NCBI RefSeq assembly: GCF_024206495.1
Contig: NZ_JAMBPQ010000056.1
Location: forward strand, 1-40,144
DNA: 40,144 bases
Origin: Paraburkholderia sp. CNPSo 3272
GTDB taxonomy: Bacteria > Pseudomonadota > Gammaproteobacteria > Burkholderiales > Burkholderiaceae
Direction of reading: 5' to 3'
The translations under genes were made by a program, and so were the position numbers. The notes under the pieces are model-generated. The model did no database searches and was not told the origin of the DNA. It saw only the letters and a list, made by a program, of their open reading frames with translations. This document shows positions 14,850 through 21,701 of the stretch, in pieces. The stretch's first letter is position 1; each line of letters begins with the position of its first letter.

Positions 14850-14969
14850 TTATTTCCTCCGCGGAGAGTACATCCTGGTTGCACGGCGCTCCCAGCTTTG
14901 CTGGCGGCTTCGATCCGGAATGATGGCAAGGCCGCACAGCCCAAATGCGACGAACAGCGCGACAATACC
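14850..14969 (-). pseudogene. micro-membrane protein, gamma type, start lost (array module 1)
   Basis: The frame reads GIVALFVAFGLCGLAII, then PDRSRQQSWERRATRMYSPRRK, clearly related to the gamma protein at 14174. Homology stops at 14969, where foreign DNA begins, so the ATG and ribosome site are gone. The matching leader, GGAGATTGAATA, survives 419 bp away, next to the beta gene of the module. An ATT codon at 14981 could in theory start a 43-aa product, but I consider the gene broken. Confidence 0.6.
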
Positions 14970-15388
14970 AAGCCGCGCAATTTTGGAACCGTCGTGCGAC
15001 GTGAAGGGCGGCCAAGCGTTGCAGGCGCCTGCAACGCTTTTAGCGAAATGATGACGCTTTTCACGCAGCTTTTGATCCGCCGTTCGTCGCCGAGGAGCCA
15101 ATAGTGTGTGCCCCAACGATCCGACACGCGACTGCCGGCAACCTTTAATTCGGGGTTTGCAACGATTGCGCTACTTTCTGGCATAAATCCCCGTAATTGT
15201 TTCAGAAAAACGCGTATATCGCCTCGTTTTAGTCGTCCATTGACAGGGACGCGGGAATAAACCGCTCCTTTCACTATCCGACATACCCCTGCTCTTCCGG
15301 GGTCGCCTGTTGCCAACAAGCGGGCCGCACATGCTATGCATGAGGAGATCCGCGAACGCTACCTTTAGCTACGAGCTTGGAAAATCTG
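14970..15388 (-). other. 419-bp insertion splitting array module 1
   Basis: The edges are set by comparison with module 2: homology to the gamma gene ends at 14969 and resumes at 15389. The insert contains a 26-bp perfect palindrome (15014-15039). It also holds a minus-strand open frame (from a TTG at 15319) with a protein-like stretch RGDIRVFLKQLRGF and RVSDRWGTHYWLLGDERRI; that frame has no start of its own and runs out of the insert into the gamma remnant. I recognise no transposase and no clear terminal repeats. Confidence 0.5.
15014..15039. repeat. 26-bp perfect palindrome with AGGCGCCT centre
   Basis: The sequence is its own reverse complement over 26 bp, with the centre GCAGGCGCCTGC. 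It shares the AGGCGCCT core with the GTTTAGGCGCCTAAAC sites of the island but has different arms. It may be a variant binding site for the same protein or for another one. Confidence 0.6.
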
Positions 15389-15391
15389 TAT

Positions 15392-15520
15392 TCAATCTCC
15401 GTTGTATCGCCGCCCACCGGTTACGCGTTCGCGGTCCGCCTTGCGACCGTTGTGGTCCATGACCAGGCCCAAAGCGCCGAGCACGAGGGCGACAGCCAGT
15501 GCGAAGAAACTCCAACCCAT
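15392..15520 (-). CDS. micro-membrane protein, beta type (array module 1)
   Basis: This 42-aa protein (44 aa if the ATG at 15526 is used) has one span, GWSFFALAVALVLGALGLVM, then DHNGRKADRERVTGGRRYNGD. GGGA lies 7 bases before the ATG at 15520. It is the promoter-proximal member of the array. Its stop is followed by the leader of a gamma gene that is now interrupted by an insertion. Homologous to 13912 and 14318. Confidence 0.68.
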   Translation of the reverse strand: MGWSFFALAVALVLGALGLVMDHNGRKADRERVTGGRRYNGD

Positions 15521-15570
15521 CGTCATTCCCAGTCCGTAGATGACACCAGTATTGAGAGTATCACGGCTGC

Positions 15571-15600
15571 GGCAGCCCCTCTTCGCGACGAAGGGCTGCC
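15571..15600 (-). terminator. strong hairpin upstream of the array
   Basis: GGCAGCCC (15571-15578) pairs with GGGCTGCC (15593-15600), with an inner TTCG/CGAA pairing. It lies about 50 bp upstream of the first array gene. It could end transcription from the genes further upstream or act as an attenuator; no T-run follows. Confidence 0.4.
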
Positions 15601-15787
15601 CCAGCCAGTCTGTCAATTTCTGCTGAAACCCGGTCGCGCAGGCGCCCGCGAGTGGGTCCACGCAAGGCACGCGCTGGCTCCAGTCGCTTGATGCTGGGAA
15701 CCGCCCCTCATGTCGCCGCAAAACACTGTCTCCGTGCATAGGCAAACTCGGTGTCCCCAAGCAGCGCGCGCCGTTTCGCCAATTTCT

Positions 15788-15842
15788 CGTTTAGGCGCCT
15801 AAAAGGCTAAACCCGGAATGATGCAATTTCTGTCGAGCTTTC
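15788..15842 (-). repeat. island repeat R1 with parS-like palindrome
   Basis: On the minus strand this is an AAGCTCGACAGAAATTGCAT-type block, then a TTCCGGGTTTAG block, then TTTAGGCGCCTAAA (palindrome 15790-15803). About 45 of 53 positions match the copy at 18707-18761 by eye. The copy at 20847-20900 is more diverged. Confidence 0.65.
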
Positions 15843-15984
15843 GGCGCTTGGTCTGGCGATAGAAGCCCCAAATCACTCGGCTTTTCTCGCCATACGTCCC
15901 GCAGCCGGTGCAGAACTCCGCCGCGCTTCTTCTTGCAGAACGGGCGTTGGGCGGGCGGGTTCGACTATCACGAGTGCAATTCAC
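15799..15984 (-). CDS. possible 61-aa protein with zinc-ribbon-like CxxC
   Basis: The GTG start at 15984 overlaps the stop of the preceding frame (GTGA). The protein has AEFCTGCGTYGEKSRVIWGF and a basic tail. Its last 15 or so codons and the stop lie inside repeat R1, so the frame may be accidental or may have been extended by the repeat. Low confidence. Confidence 0.3.
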   Translation of the reverse strand: MNCTRDSRTRPPNARSARRSAAEFCTGCGTYGEKSRVIWGFYRQTKRRKLDRNCIIPGLAF

Positions 15985-16379
15985 AGGTGTAAAAAAGCCG
16001 GCCCCAGGCGTCTATCCGTGGAAGGAGTCAGAGGTTCGGCCGGTAGCACGGAACTCGTCTCCGGCCCTTTCCACCCTGTAATCTCAAAGGCCCGCCGCTG
16101 ACAAGGCGATTTGTCGAGCTGTATCGCCGATCCGCTCGCATCGTTGGACACGCGCGCCTTCGATTCGAGCAGCGCTTGGTGAGGACCCGACGCTTCCGTT
16201 GATCCGATCCGATGGACAAAGGTCGGTAGAGCAAAAGACGGGGCGACGGTGTTTCCCCTCGGTTGCGAGCCACTGCTTCGTGGCCCGTCCGAAGCGTCCA
16301 GATCTACATGAACAGGCGACGGCACCGCAGAAGCAGGAAAAAAATCATTCGTATCAGATAGAGGAATCCGATCGCCCAA
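15981..16379 (-). CDS. uncertain ORF (up to 132 aa)
   Basis: This open frame begins at a TTG inside the preceding small membrane gene and ends in a GTGA overlap with the next frame. It is rich in Ser and Pro, with a more protein-like end (RRAFEITGWKGPETSSV). No ribosome site or family is recognised. It is kept because of the chained overlaps; it may be spurious. Confidence 0.22.
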   Translation of the reverse strand: MGDRIPLSDTNDFFPASAVPSPVHVDLDASDGPRSSGSQPRGNTVAPSFALPTFVHRIGSTEASGPHQALLESKARVSNDASGSAIQLDKSPCQRRAFEITGWKGPETSSVLPAEPLTPSTDRRLGPAFLHL

Positions 16380-16552
16380 CTAAAGCCCAAGCTGCCAACA
16401 GTAAAAAGAAACTTGCCGCCCTCCGGCATACCCCCTGCGTAAAACAACAGACCGACAAGCGCGAGCAGATAGCAGAAGATCGCAATCGAAGCACGTCGCG
16501 CAAGCCAGTGCCAGCCTAGAAATATTCTCACTGCTGCCTGGAGACCTTTCAT
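16304..16552 (-). CDS. small two-span membrane protein (82 aa)
   Basis: The start is the ATG at 16552, with GGAGG seven bases upstream and overlapping the stop of the previous gene (ATGA). Two hydrophobic spans (IAIFCYLLALVGLLFYAGG, then LGFSWAIGFLYLIRMIFFLLL) are framed by basic residues. I do not recognise the family. Coupling to the 52-aa membrane protein suggests the two act together in the inner membrane. They lie between the parM/parR pair and the micro-protein array, all on the same strand. Confidence 0.65.
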   Translation of the reverse strand: MKGLQAAVRIFLGWHWLARRASIAIFCYLLALVGLLFYAGGMPEGGKFLFTVGSLGFSWAIGFLYLIRMIFFLLLRCRRLFM

Positions 16553-16707
16553 TGCTCGTCCTCCCGGCGATGTCGTGCGTCGAAAAGAACTCCGCCGAAT
16601 TTCCAACCCGCGATCGCTACTGCGACCAGCGCCGCAAGATAGATCCAGGAGAGTGGCTCATCCAGACGTTGGCCGTGGAGGATGGCATAGAGCCGTTCAT
16701 ATTCCAT
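16549..16707 (-). CDS. small single-span membrane protein (52 aa)
   Basis: The protein starts MEYERLYAILHGQRLDEPLS, continues with one span WIYLAALVAVAIAGWKFGG, and ends in a charged tail (DARHRREDEQ). The stop overlaps the next ATG (ATGA). AGGGA stands about 9 bases before the ATG at 16707. It is not recognised; its size and shape resemble small membrane subunits or entry-exclusion-type proteins, but nothing decides between these. Confidence 0.6.
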   Translation of the reverse strand: MEYERLYAILHGQRLDEPLSWIYLAALVAVAIAGWKFGGVLFDARHRREDEQ

Positions 16708-16731
16708 GTCGATTTTCCCTTGACGTAGGTC

Positions 16732-16767
16732 CCCGGGTGCGCAGCGCGACGCGCTGCGTCACCCGGG
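16732..16767 (-). terminator. long GC-rich hairpin after the parM/parR-like operon
   Basis: CCCGGGTG (16732-16739) pairs with CACCCGGG (16760-16767), and the inner CGCAGCGCG pairs with CGCGCTGCG, giving about 17 bp with one bulged T. It starts 46 bp past the stop of the parR-like gene. There is no T-run, so it could also be a protein or recombination site. Confidence 0.5.
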
Positions 16768-16813
16768 TCTGAACTCATCCTTGCACGCTGCTGGGAAAGT
16801 CAAGTTCGCGTAG

Positions 16814-17149
16814 CTAGTCGAGGTAACCGGCCAGTTGATTGAGCAGTTCTACGCTGAACTTCGGCGTAAGGTGCGCCGCATCATCTGCGCTCAGAGTCTG
16901 GAAGCCTTCGGTCGCGATCACCTCGTTCGCTGATAACCTCGACGTTTTGGGGTGCGCCGACGTGGTTAAAGCGGCCTGAAGGTGTGATGCCCCCGTACGC
17001 TGCATCGACTCTGCACGGAGGTGCCCCTCGGCGAGCGACCTGAATACCGCTGCGCGTTCGCGTGCCGTAGTACAGCGACTCAATCGTTCGTACAGCAACG
17101 GAGAGACAAGAGGGTTGATCGTGATCTCCATCTTGATTTTGCCGTTCAT
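16814..17149 (-). CDS. ParR-like partner of the ParM-like protein (111 aa)
   Basis: The ATG at 17149 overlaps the parM stop (ATGA), which fixes the start and indicates coupled translation. The N-terminus, KIKMEITINPLVSPLLYERL then RERAAVFRSLAEGHL, has the strand-helix-helix pattern of ribbon-helix-helix ParR-type adaptors that bind a centromere and the end of the ParM filament. The C-terminal half is less structured, as in ParR. The role is inferred mainly from position directly after parM; sequence support is the NPxxxPxLYExL and LAEG patterns. Confidence 0.6.
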   Translation of the reverse strand: MNGKIKMEITINPLVSPLLYERLSRCTTARERAAVFRSLAEGHLRAESMQRTGASHLQAALTTSAHPKTSRLSANEVIATEGFQTLSADDAAHLTPKFSVELLNQLAGYLD

Positions 17150-18156
17150 GCCGCACCCCGTTCTCGCACGAGTCCAGCTTCGCCAACGATCAAAAATCCG
17201 TGCGCGTTTGCGAGGCACGGCGAGTCAATCAATTCGATGACAGCACGCGGGAACGCGCGACGGATCGCAATGCTGTAGAGCGCTGCACCACCGCCCGAAA
17301 GAATGATCGAGCGTATGTCGTGCAAGCGACCGACTTCGTTCTGCATTTCGGTCGCAACGCCAGCCATGATCGGGTCGGCCAATGCGACATACCGTGCGAG
17401 ATCCATCTTCTTGCCATATAGATAGAAGGGTGCCCTCTCACGCAACGCCTTGTCGATACGCTCGATGTCGTCGACCTGCTCGCCTTCGTCACGTGAAATG
17501 AGTTTCGCGATCCGCTGACAAACGTGTGATACACCACCGGGAATGCCGCCACTGCGGTTATCGTCCATCGTGAAGCCTTTCGCGCAGATCCAGTCCGTCG
17601 TGAAGTAGCCTACATCGACCAGAAGGTGCGAATCGTCACGTCCAAGGCCACCGCGGCGGCGGCTGGCCGCAAACGCAAGCGAACCCAGAGGCTGCGGGAT
17701 GACCACCACCTTCTCGACCACGACGCGGCCGTGACCAAAGTCATGTTCTCCGGCGAACTGCAGCTTTAGCTCCGTCGAATATGTTTCCAGGTTGTGAACG
17801 GACAGACCCAAGACAAGGCGCTCGATGTGGGTGACACCGGCGAAATGAAACGCGCCAAAAAGCAACGCCGCATAGTTGTCGGTCGACACATAGGCGTCGG
17901 CGAGCGCGCGGCCTGTCCTGCCGTAAGCCGCAGTTATCGGCACATCAGGGCCAACTTCGTATTCGATGCCCTCGATCGACATCTTCGCGACCTTGCGTGT
18001 GGAAAACACACTCTCACTGTAAGCGGAAAGCGCGCGGCTCGCGGCCAGCGGAGCGAGCGAAGGAAATATGCCGGTGGTTACCGCACCATTCGCGGCGCGG
18101 TATGCGTACTTCGTATTGCCGTAGCCGACATCAACGGCGAAGACGGGAGTTTTCAA
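17146..18156 (-). CDS. parM: ParM/StbA-like actin-family segregation ATPase
   Basis: This 336-aa actin-fold protein has phosphate-1 motif VDVGYGNTK (8-16), phosphate-2 LLVDVGYFTTD (178-188) and adenosine motif SGGGAALY (287-294), in the order and spacing of ParM/Alp/StbA plasmid actins (about 320-350 aa). The C-terminal ANAHGF also fits. It would polymerise with ATP to push plasmid copies apart. The start is a TTG at 18156 with AAGGAG seven to eight bases upstream, which should keep expression low. It is followed by a coupled parR-like gene and preceded by three AAAGTCGG repeats that could be the centromere. Confidence 0.82.
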   Translation of the reverse strand: MKTPVFAVDVGYGNTKYAYRAANGAVTTGIFPSLAPLAASRALSAYSESVFSTRKVAKMSIEGIEYEVGPDVPITAAYGRTGRALADAYVSTDNYAALLFGAFHFAGVTHIERLVLGLSVHNLETYSTELKLQFAGEHDFGHGRVVVEKVVVIPQPLGSLAFAASRRRGGLGRDDSHLLVDVGYFTTDWICAKGFTMDDNRSGGIPGGVSHVCQRIAKLISRDEGEQVDDIERIDKALRERAPFYLYGKKMDLARYVALADPIMAGVATEMQNEVGRLHDIRSIILSGGGAALYSIAIRRAFPRAVIELIDSPCLANAHGFLIVGEAGLVRERGAA

Positions 18157-18195
18157 GTTCGGTCTCCTTGAGCGTGGAGTTGACAGGATTGTGCG

Positions 18196-18292
18196 AAAGT
18201 CGGAGACGAGTTTTTCCTTCGCTTCGTTTTCGTATCCAACTCCGACTTTGCTGTATTGAGTCTATCGAGCACGACGAGGGAGAAAGTCGGTG
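18196..18292. repeat. three AAAGTCGG(A/T)G repeats upstream of parM
   Basis: Copies are AAAGTCGGAG at 18196-18205, its exact reverse complement at 18240-18249, and AAAGTCGGTG at 18283-18292, spaced 43-44 bp (about four helical turns). ParM systems keep their centromere in this position upstream of parM, where ParR binds. The binding role is an inference. Confidence 0.5.
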
Positions 18293-18706
18293 AATGCTCA
18301 CAAGAACAGGGGGCTTTTGACCTATCGTTGGCACTGTCTGGAGCGTCACCGGGGTATCGACCGATAACGGTCACCACTTGCGCTCTATCTGACCCACCGT
18401 GCCGGAATCCCGCGGCCGCGAGGGCACGCTGACCGCGCTTCACGCTCGTGAAGACTCAGTTCAATCGAATCAGCTCCAACGATTGATGGGGCGGCTCTAA
18501 CCACGCCGCAGCAGCGTCAAATCGCGGACAACCCGATATCGATACGACCGGTCGCAATCAGGGTAGATAGAGAAGATAAAGCGACGCTGCACCCGCTGCA
18601 GGGCGGGGAAGGAGGCGCGGCCGCCCCAGATTTGTTGAAGTTTGAAAGCAGTACAGCCGGTTGAGATAGCCGATAGTTTTCAGTCTTCTATGGCGGAGCA
18701 AATGCC

Positions 18707-18761
18707 GAAAGCTTCACAAAAACTGCATCATTTCGGGTTTAGGCGTTTAGGCGCCTAAACG
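18707..18761 (+). repeat. island repeat R2 with parS-like palindrome
   Basis: An AAAGCTTCACAAAAACTGCA-type block is followed by a TTTCGGGTTTAGG block and the 18-bp perfect palindrome CGTTTAGGCGCCTAAACG (18744-18761). The same arrangement recurs at 15788-15842 (inverted) and 20847-20900. Confidence 0.7.
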
Positions 18762-19252
18762 GGCATGCAACGGATGGCACGCGTCGTGCGATAAGCGTAA
18801 CCGAATTCGGCACTATGCCGAGCTGGGACGACGTCGAACAGCGACACATTTGCCTGCGCCAGCCACGTAGCACACAGAGACAACCCGTGGTCGGCGAACA
18901 ATGCGGATTGTCCCCATGGCTGATCGACGGTTTCCCACATTGAGGATCGTGGTCCAGAGCAGGCGCGCTCGCGCACCGACCCTTGGACAGCATTTCCAGA
19001 TGACGTACAGCCGTATGGACCTACTCATCGTGCACCGCCGCGCCCGAAAGGGCACTTATGACTACAGCCCGTCAATGCGTCGAGCGAGTCATTGATGGCA
19101 AATGGCGCACGGGCGGGTGTCGGAACCGATGGACCAACTGGTCGATCATACCGGACATTACAGGCGACCGATCGTCGCCAAGGCTGCAGCAAAACGGACG
19201 GGCCTTTCCGCGAACGCTACAACCGACCGGGCTAGGTTCTTGGTGCGGCTCG

Positions 19253-19858
19253 TCAAGGCCTTTCGAGGCTCGAATCGTGCTCCAGCGCCATGTCGCCGTA
19301 AGCTCGGCCGGTTACATTGATGTCTTTTAAACAATTCTCGATGGCGTTTCTTAGCACGCCGAGCTTCCGAGTCAACTTCTCGACATCTGGGCCCTCGATG
19401 CGTAGCACCTTCCCGCTGCGATCGACCGAGATCGATAGACGCGCCCTCATACGAGCAGGGGCGTCACCGCTTCTCAAGACCTGCAAGATCTCATTCGGGT
19501 CAACGAGCTCCATAACTTTTACTTTCAGCGCGCGCTTACGCAATTCTTGGGATTTGATTTCCCGGGTCAACTTCAATAGTTCCTTGCCGAGCCTGAAGCT
19601 GACGTATTTTTCCCCCCCGAACGCCTCCAAAATTGACCCTGAAAGGCCGGAGATGGAGATGCAGCGGGAGACATGGCTATTAGAAACAGAAAGCGCCGCA
19701 GCCAAGGCACGTTGAGACGGCCAGACTCCCGTCAGAAGCATGCGGCTATAGAACCTGCCAAGGCGGGCGGGCGCCATGGCCGGGTCGAAGCGAAACGTCC
19801 TGTGGGAGCTGGAATTAAGCTTTCTGCTGTTCTCCAGGTCATCGTTCGTAACAGTCAT
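19253..19858 (-). CDS. ParB-type HTH DNA-binding protein
   Basis: This 201-aa protein starts at the ATG 19858, chosen because AGGAG (19867-19871) stands 8 bases before it. Residues 36-98 match the ParB/KorB central DNA-binding domain: SQRALAAALSVSNSHVSRCI is the helix-turn-helix, followed by ILEAF and FRLGKELLKL. The N-terminal CTPase/ParB-box domain of full ParB proteins is absent. A basic linker (RKRALKVKVME) and a C-terminal part, possibly for dimerisation, follow. A related palindrome lies upstream at 19917-19936, as expected for autoregulation. No parA lies next to it. Confidence 0.75.
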   Translation of the reverse strand: MTVTNDDLENSRKLNSSSHRTFRFDPAMAPARLGRFYSRMLLTGVWPSQRALAAALSVSNSHVSRCISISGLSGSILEAFGGEKYVSFRLGKELLKLTREIKSQELRKRALKVKVMELVDPNEILQVLRSGDAPARMRARLSISVDRSGKVLRIEGPDVEKLTRKLGVLRNAIENCLKDINVTGRAYGDMALEHDSSLERP

Positions 19859-19916
19859 CGTGCGGCTCCTAGGGAACGCATAAACTGGTTGACACGCATA
19901 CTCTCGTTTACCGTCG

Positions 19917-19936
19917 CCGTTTTGGCGCCCAAACGG
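19917..19936. promoter_or_regulatory. putative operator of the ParB-like gene
   Basis: CCGTTTTGGCGCCCAAACGG is a 20-bp near-perfect palindrome with one mismatched pair. It is a variant of the GTTTAGGCGCCTAAAC sites (GTTT arms and GGCGCC centre kept). It lies 58 bp upstream of the ParB-like start codon. Confidence 0.5.
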
Positions 19937-20057
19937 TGACAGCTCGGCCAAGGCTTATGCAAATAATTGATTTAACATCCTTTTTCTTCCGAGAGGAAAG
20001 AAGTGTATGTGCAACTTATGTACCATTATGACGTAGCCTGGCGAAGGAGGAAGGTCC

Positions 20058-20090
20058 TAAAGCTTCACAGAAACACCGCCATTCTGTTCC
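20058..20090 (+). repeat. partial island repeat R3 (no palindrome)
   Basis: AAAGCTTCACAGAAACACCG followed by a CCATTCTG segment matches the first half of repeats R2 and R4. The palindromic half is missing. Only CTGCAG-type short inverted repeats follow (around 20095-20115). Confidence 0.5.
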
Positions 20091-20164
20091 AAGAGTTGCA
20101 GCTGCCTGCAGGAGATCATTAGTCTGCGGAGTCGTACAACTCATTAATTTAACGGTGATTTTTA

Positions 20165-20430
20165 CGCGATCAATATTCGTGGGCGTGCAAAACGTGCGCA
20201 GTCAGTGGAAACGCCGTTGGGCACGAGAGCAGAACAAGTCCCCCTCTCCGCGCTCACCTGGAACGCTCGCGCAGCGCCGATAGCGTATGAAGCCAAGCCA
20301 ACCGCAAAGCCACGCAGCATTGCCATGCGCAGACGCAAAACATCGAAGGTCCATCGCGCGCTCACGGCGCCGAATACTCTCGTCGAGATAACTGGCACGG
20401 CGGTGAGCGAAGACCCGCCACCCGCCTACT
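20165..20430 (-). pseudogene. degenerate lrgB C-terminal fragment
   Basis: A minus-strand frame reads PVISTRVFGAVSARWTFDVLRLRMAMLRGFAVG, then a SYAIGAARAFQVSAERG segment. It is colinear with the C-terminal half of the intact LrgB at 20958-21701 (VISTGVFGAVTARW, HGIGTARAFQVSEEMG). DNA identity is about 60-65% by eye, so it is an old or divergent paralogue fragment rather than a recent duplication. Confidence 0.7.
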
Positions 20431-20716
20431 CGACGATGGTCTATTTGCGCTTCGGGTGTACAGGGTGCGCAAGCGCAGGCGCAGCAATCGGCCGATACCC
20501 GCACGGTACGCCAATTCGTAGATCGCTGGTCAGCAGATCGATGTTTTCGTCGCGGATAGCGGACTCAACAGCCGGCATGGACTTAATTGCTTCGTATTGG
20601 GTCCGACGTAGGGCCACGAAAATCAATTTTCTGGGCGGATTACCTTTCAGATATCGGGCAATGAAGTCAAAAACCTCTCAGTCTCATCACAATTAAATCA
20701 AATATCGCAATTATTG
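20431..20716 (-). other. decayed coding stretch between lrgB fragment and palindrome
   Basis: A minus-strand frame about 20441-20670 reads FIARYLKGNPPRKLIFVALR, then TQYEAIKSMPAVESAIRDEN. This looks like real protein, but the frame lacks a credible start. I do not recognise the family and treat it as a gene remnant. Confidence 0.35.
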
Positions 20717-20734
20717 CGTTTAGGCGCCTAAACG
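20717..20734. repeat. parS-like palindrome
   Basis: A perfect 18-bp palindrome, CGTTTAGGCGCCTAAACG, identical to the one at 18744-18761 but without the longer R-repeat block before it. Confidence 0.7.
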
Positions 20735-20846
20735 GAAACGCAACTTCCAACTGCATTTTTCTTTTTAAAGTCAACAGCTTAGCCGCACGCGCAAGGTGTG
20801 AACCATTTGAACCGACGGCAGTGCCGTCCGCGGTCGAAATCCCGTC

Positions 20847-20900
20847 AAAAGCTCCACAAAAACAGCGCCGTTCCGGCTTTAGCCGTTTAGGCGCCTAAAC
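20847..20900 (+). repeat. island repeat R4 with parS-like palindrome
   Basis: AAAAGCTCCACAAAAACAGC is followed by a GTTCCGGCTTTAGC segment and the perfect 16-bp palindrome GTTTAGGCGCCTAAAC (20885-20900). It is the last repeat before the lrgB stop codon and may mark the right edge of the island. Confidence 0.68.
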
Positions 20901-20957
20901 CACCGGACTGCCGAATTTCCTAGTGGAGCATCCCGCCGGCAGGGCCAAAAGATTTTT

Positions 20958-21701
20958 CTATAACCACCGCAGAAGGACTGGCAGCAATACAGGCACGACG
21001 AACGCAGTGAACACACCGTTGAGACCCATACCAAGCCCGGAAAACGCGCCCATCTCCTCGCTCACCTGAAACGCGCGCGCGGTGCCGATGCCATGCGACG
21101 CGACGCCGATCGCGAAGCCACGCACTTCTGTTTCACGCACACGAATCACATTGAGAATCCATCGCGCGGTCACCGCGCCGAACACGCCCGTTGATATCAC
21201 GAGCACGGCGGTGAGCGATGGGATGCCGCCGATCTTGTCGGCGACGGCCATCGCGATAGGAGTGGTAACGGACTTCGGCGCGAGCGAAGCGATGGTCTGA
21301 TGCGAGGCGCCGAAGAGCTTCGCGACGCCGACCGCAGACACGATCGCCGTGAGCGAGCCCGCAACCAGCCCGCCGAGCAACGGCAGCGCGCCGCGCTTGA
21401 GCTTCTCCCACTGACGATAGAGCGGCAGGGCGAGCGCGACCGTCGCCGGGCCAAGCAGGAAGTGCACGAACTGTGCGCCCTCGAAATACGTGCGATACGG
21501 CGTATCCGTGATCTTGAGCGCGGCGACGACGAGCGCCACGGCGATCAACACCGGGTTCGCGAGCGGATTGTGCTTTGCGCGCGCATAAATATTGATGGCG
21601 ATGAGATAAGCGACGAGCGTCACCGTCAAGCCGAGCAGCGGCGAGGCGGCGAGATAGACCCAGATCGCGTCGAGCTTCGTGAGGGGCAGGTGACCATTCA
21701 C
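20958..21701 (-). CDS. lrgB: LrgB/CidB-family membrane protein
   Basis: This 247-aa inner-membrane protein has multiple spans and the LrgB signature regions LGPATVALALPLY, SVTTPIAMAV, HGIGTARAF and the C-terminal FVVPVLLPVLLRWL. LrgAB/CidAB proteins modulate murein hydrolase export and autolysis, or transport glycolate/pyruvate-type metabolites in some bacteria; which applies here is unknown. The start is the GTG at 21701, overlapping the lrgA stop (GTGA). The open frame continues to 22424, but the extra N-terminal part is the antisense of lrgA and beyond. Confidence 0.9.
   Translation of the reverse strand: MNGHLPLTKLDAIWVYLAASPLLGLTVTLVAYLIAINIYARAKHNPLANPVLIAVALVVAALKITDTPYRTYFEGAQFVHFLLGPATVALALPLYRQWEKLKRGALPLLGGLVAGSLTAIVSAVGVAKLFGASHQTIASLAPKSVTTPIAMAVADKIGGIPSLTAVLVISTGVFGAVTARWILNVIRVRETEVRGFAIGVASHGIGTARAFQVSEEMGAFSGLGMGLNGVFTAFVVPVLLPVLLRWL

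Larger units (their letters stand above)
18157..19252. other. non-coding interval upstream of parM, with repeats
   Basis: About 1.1 kb lies between parM and the ParB-like gene. It holds the AAAGTCGG repeats (18196-18292) and repeat R2 (18707-18761). A minus-strand frame at 18755-18976 has a protein-like stretch (LFADHGLSLCATWLAQANVS) that ends in the palindrome. It has no binding site I trust and may be a gene remnant. Confidence 0.4.
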
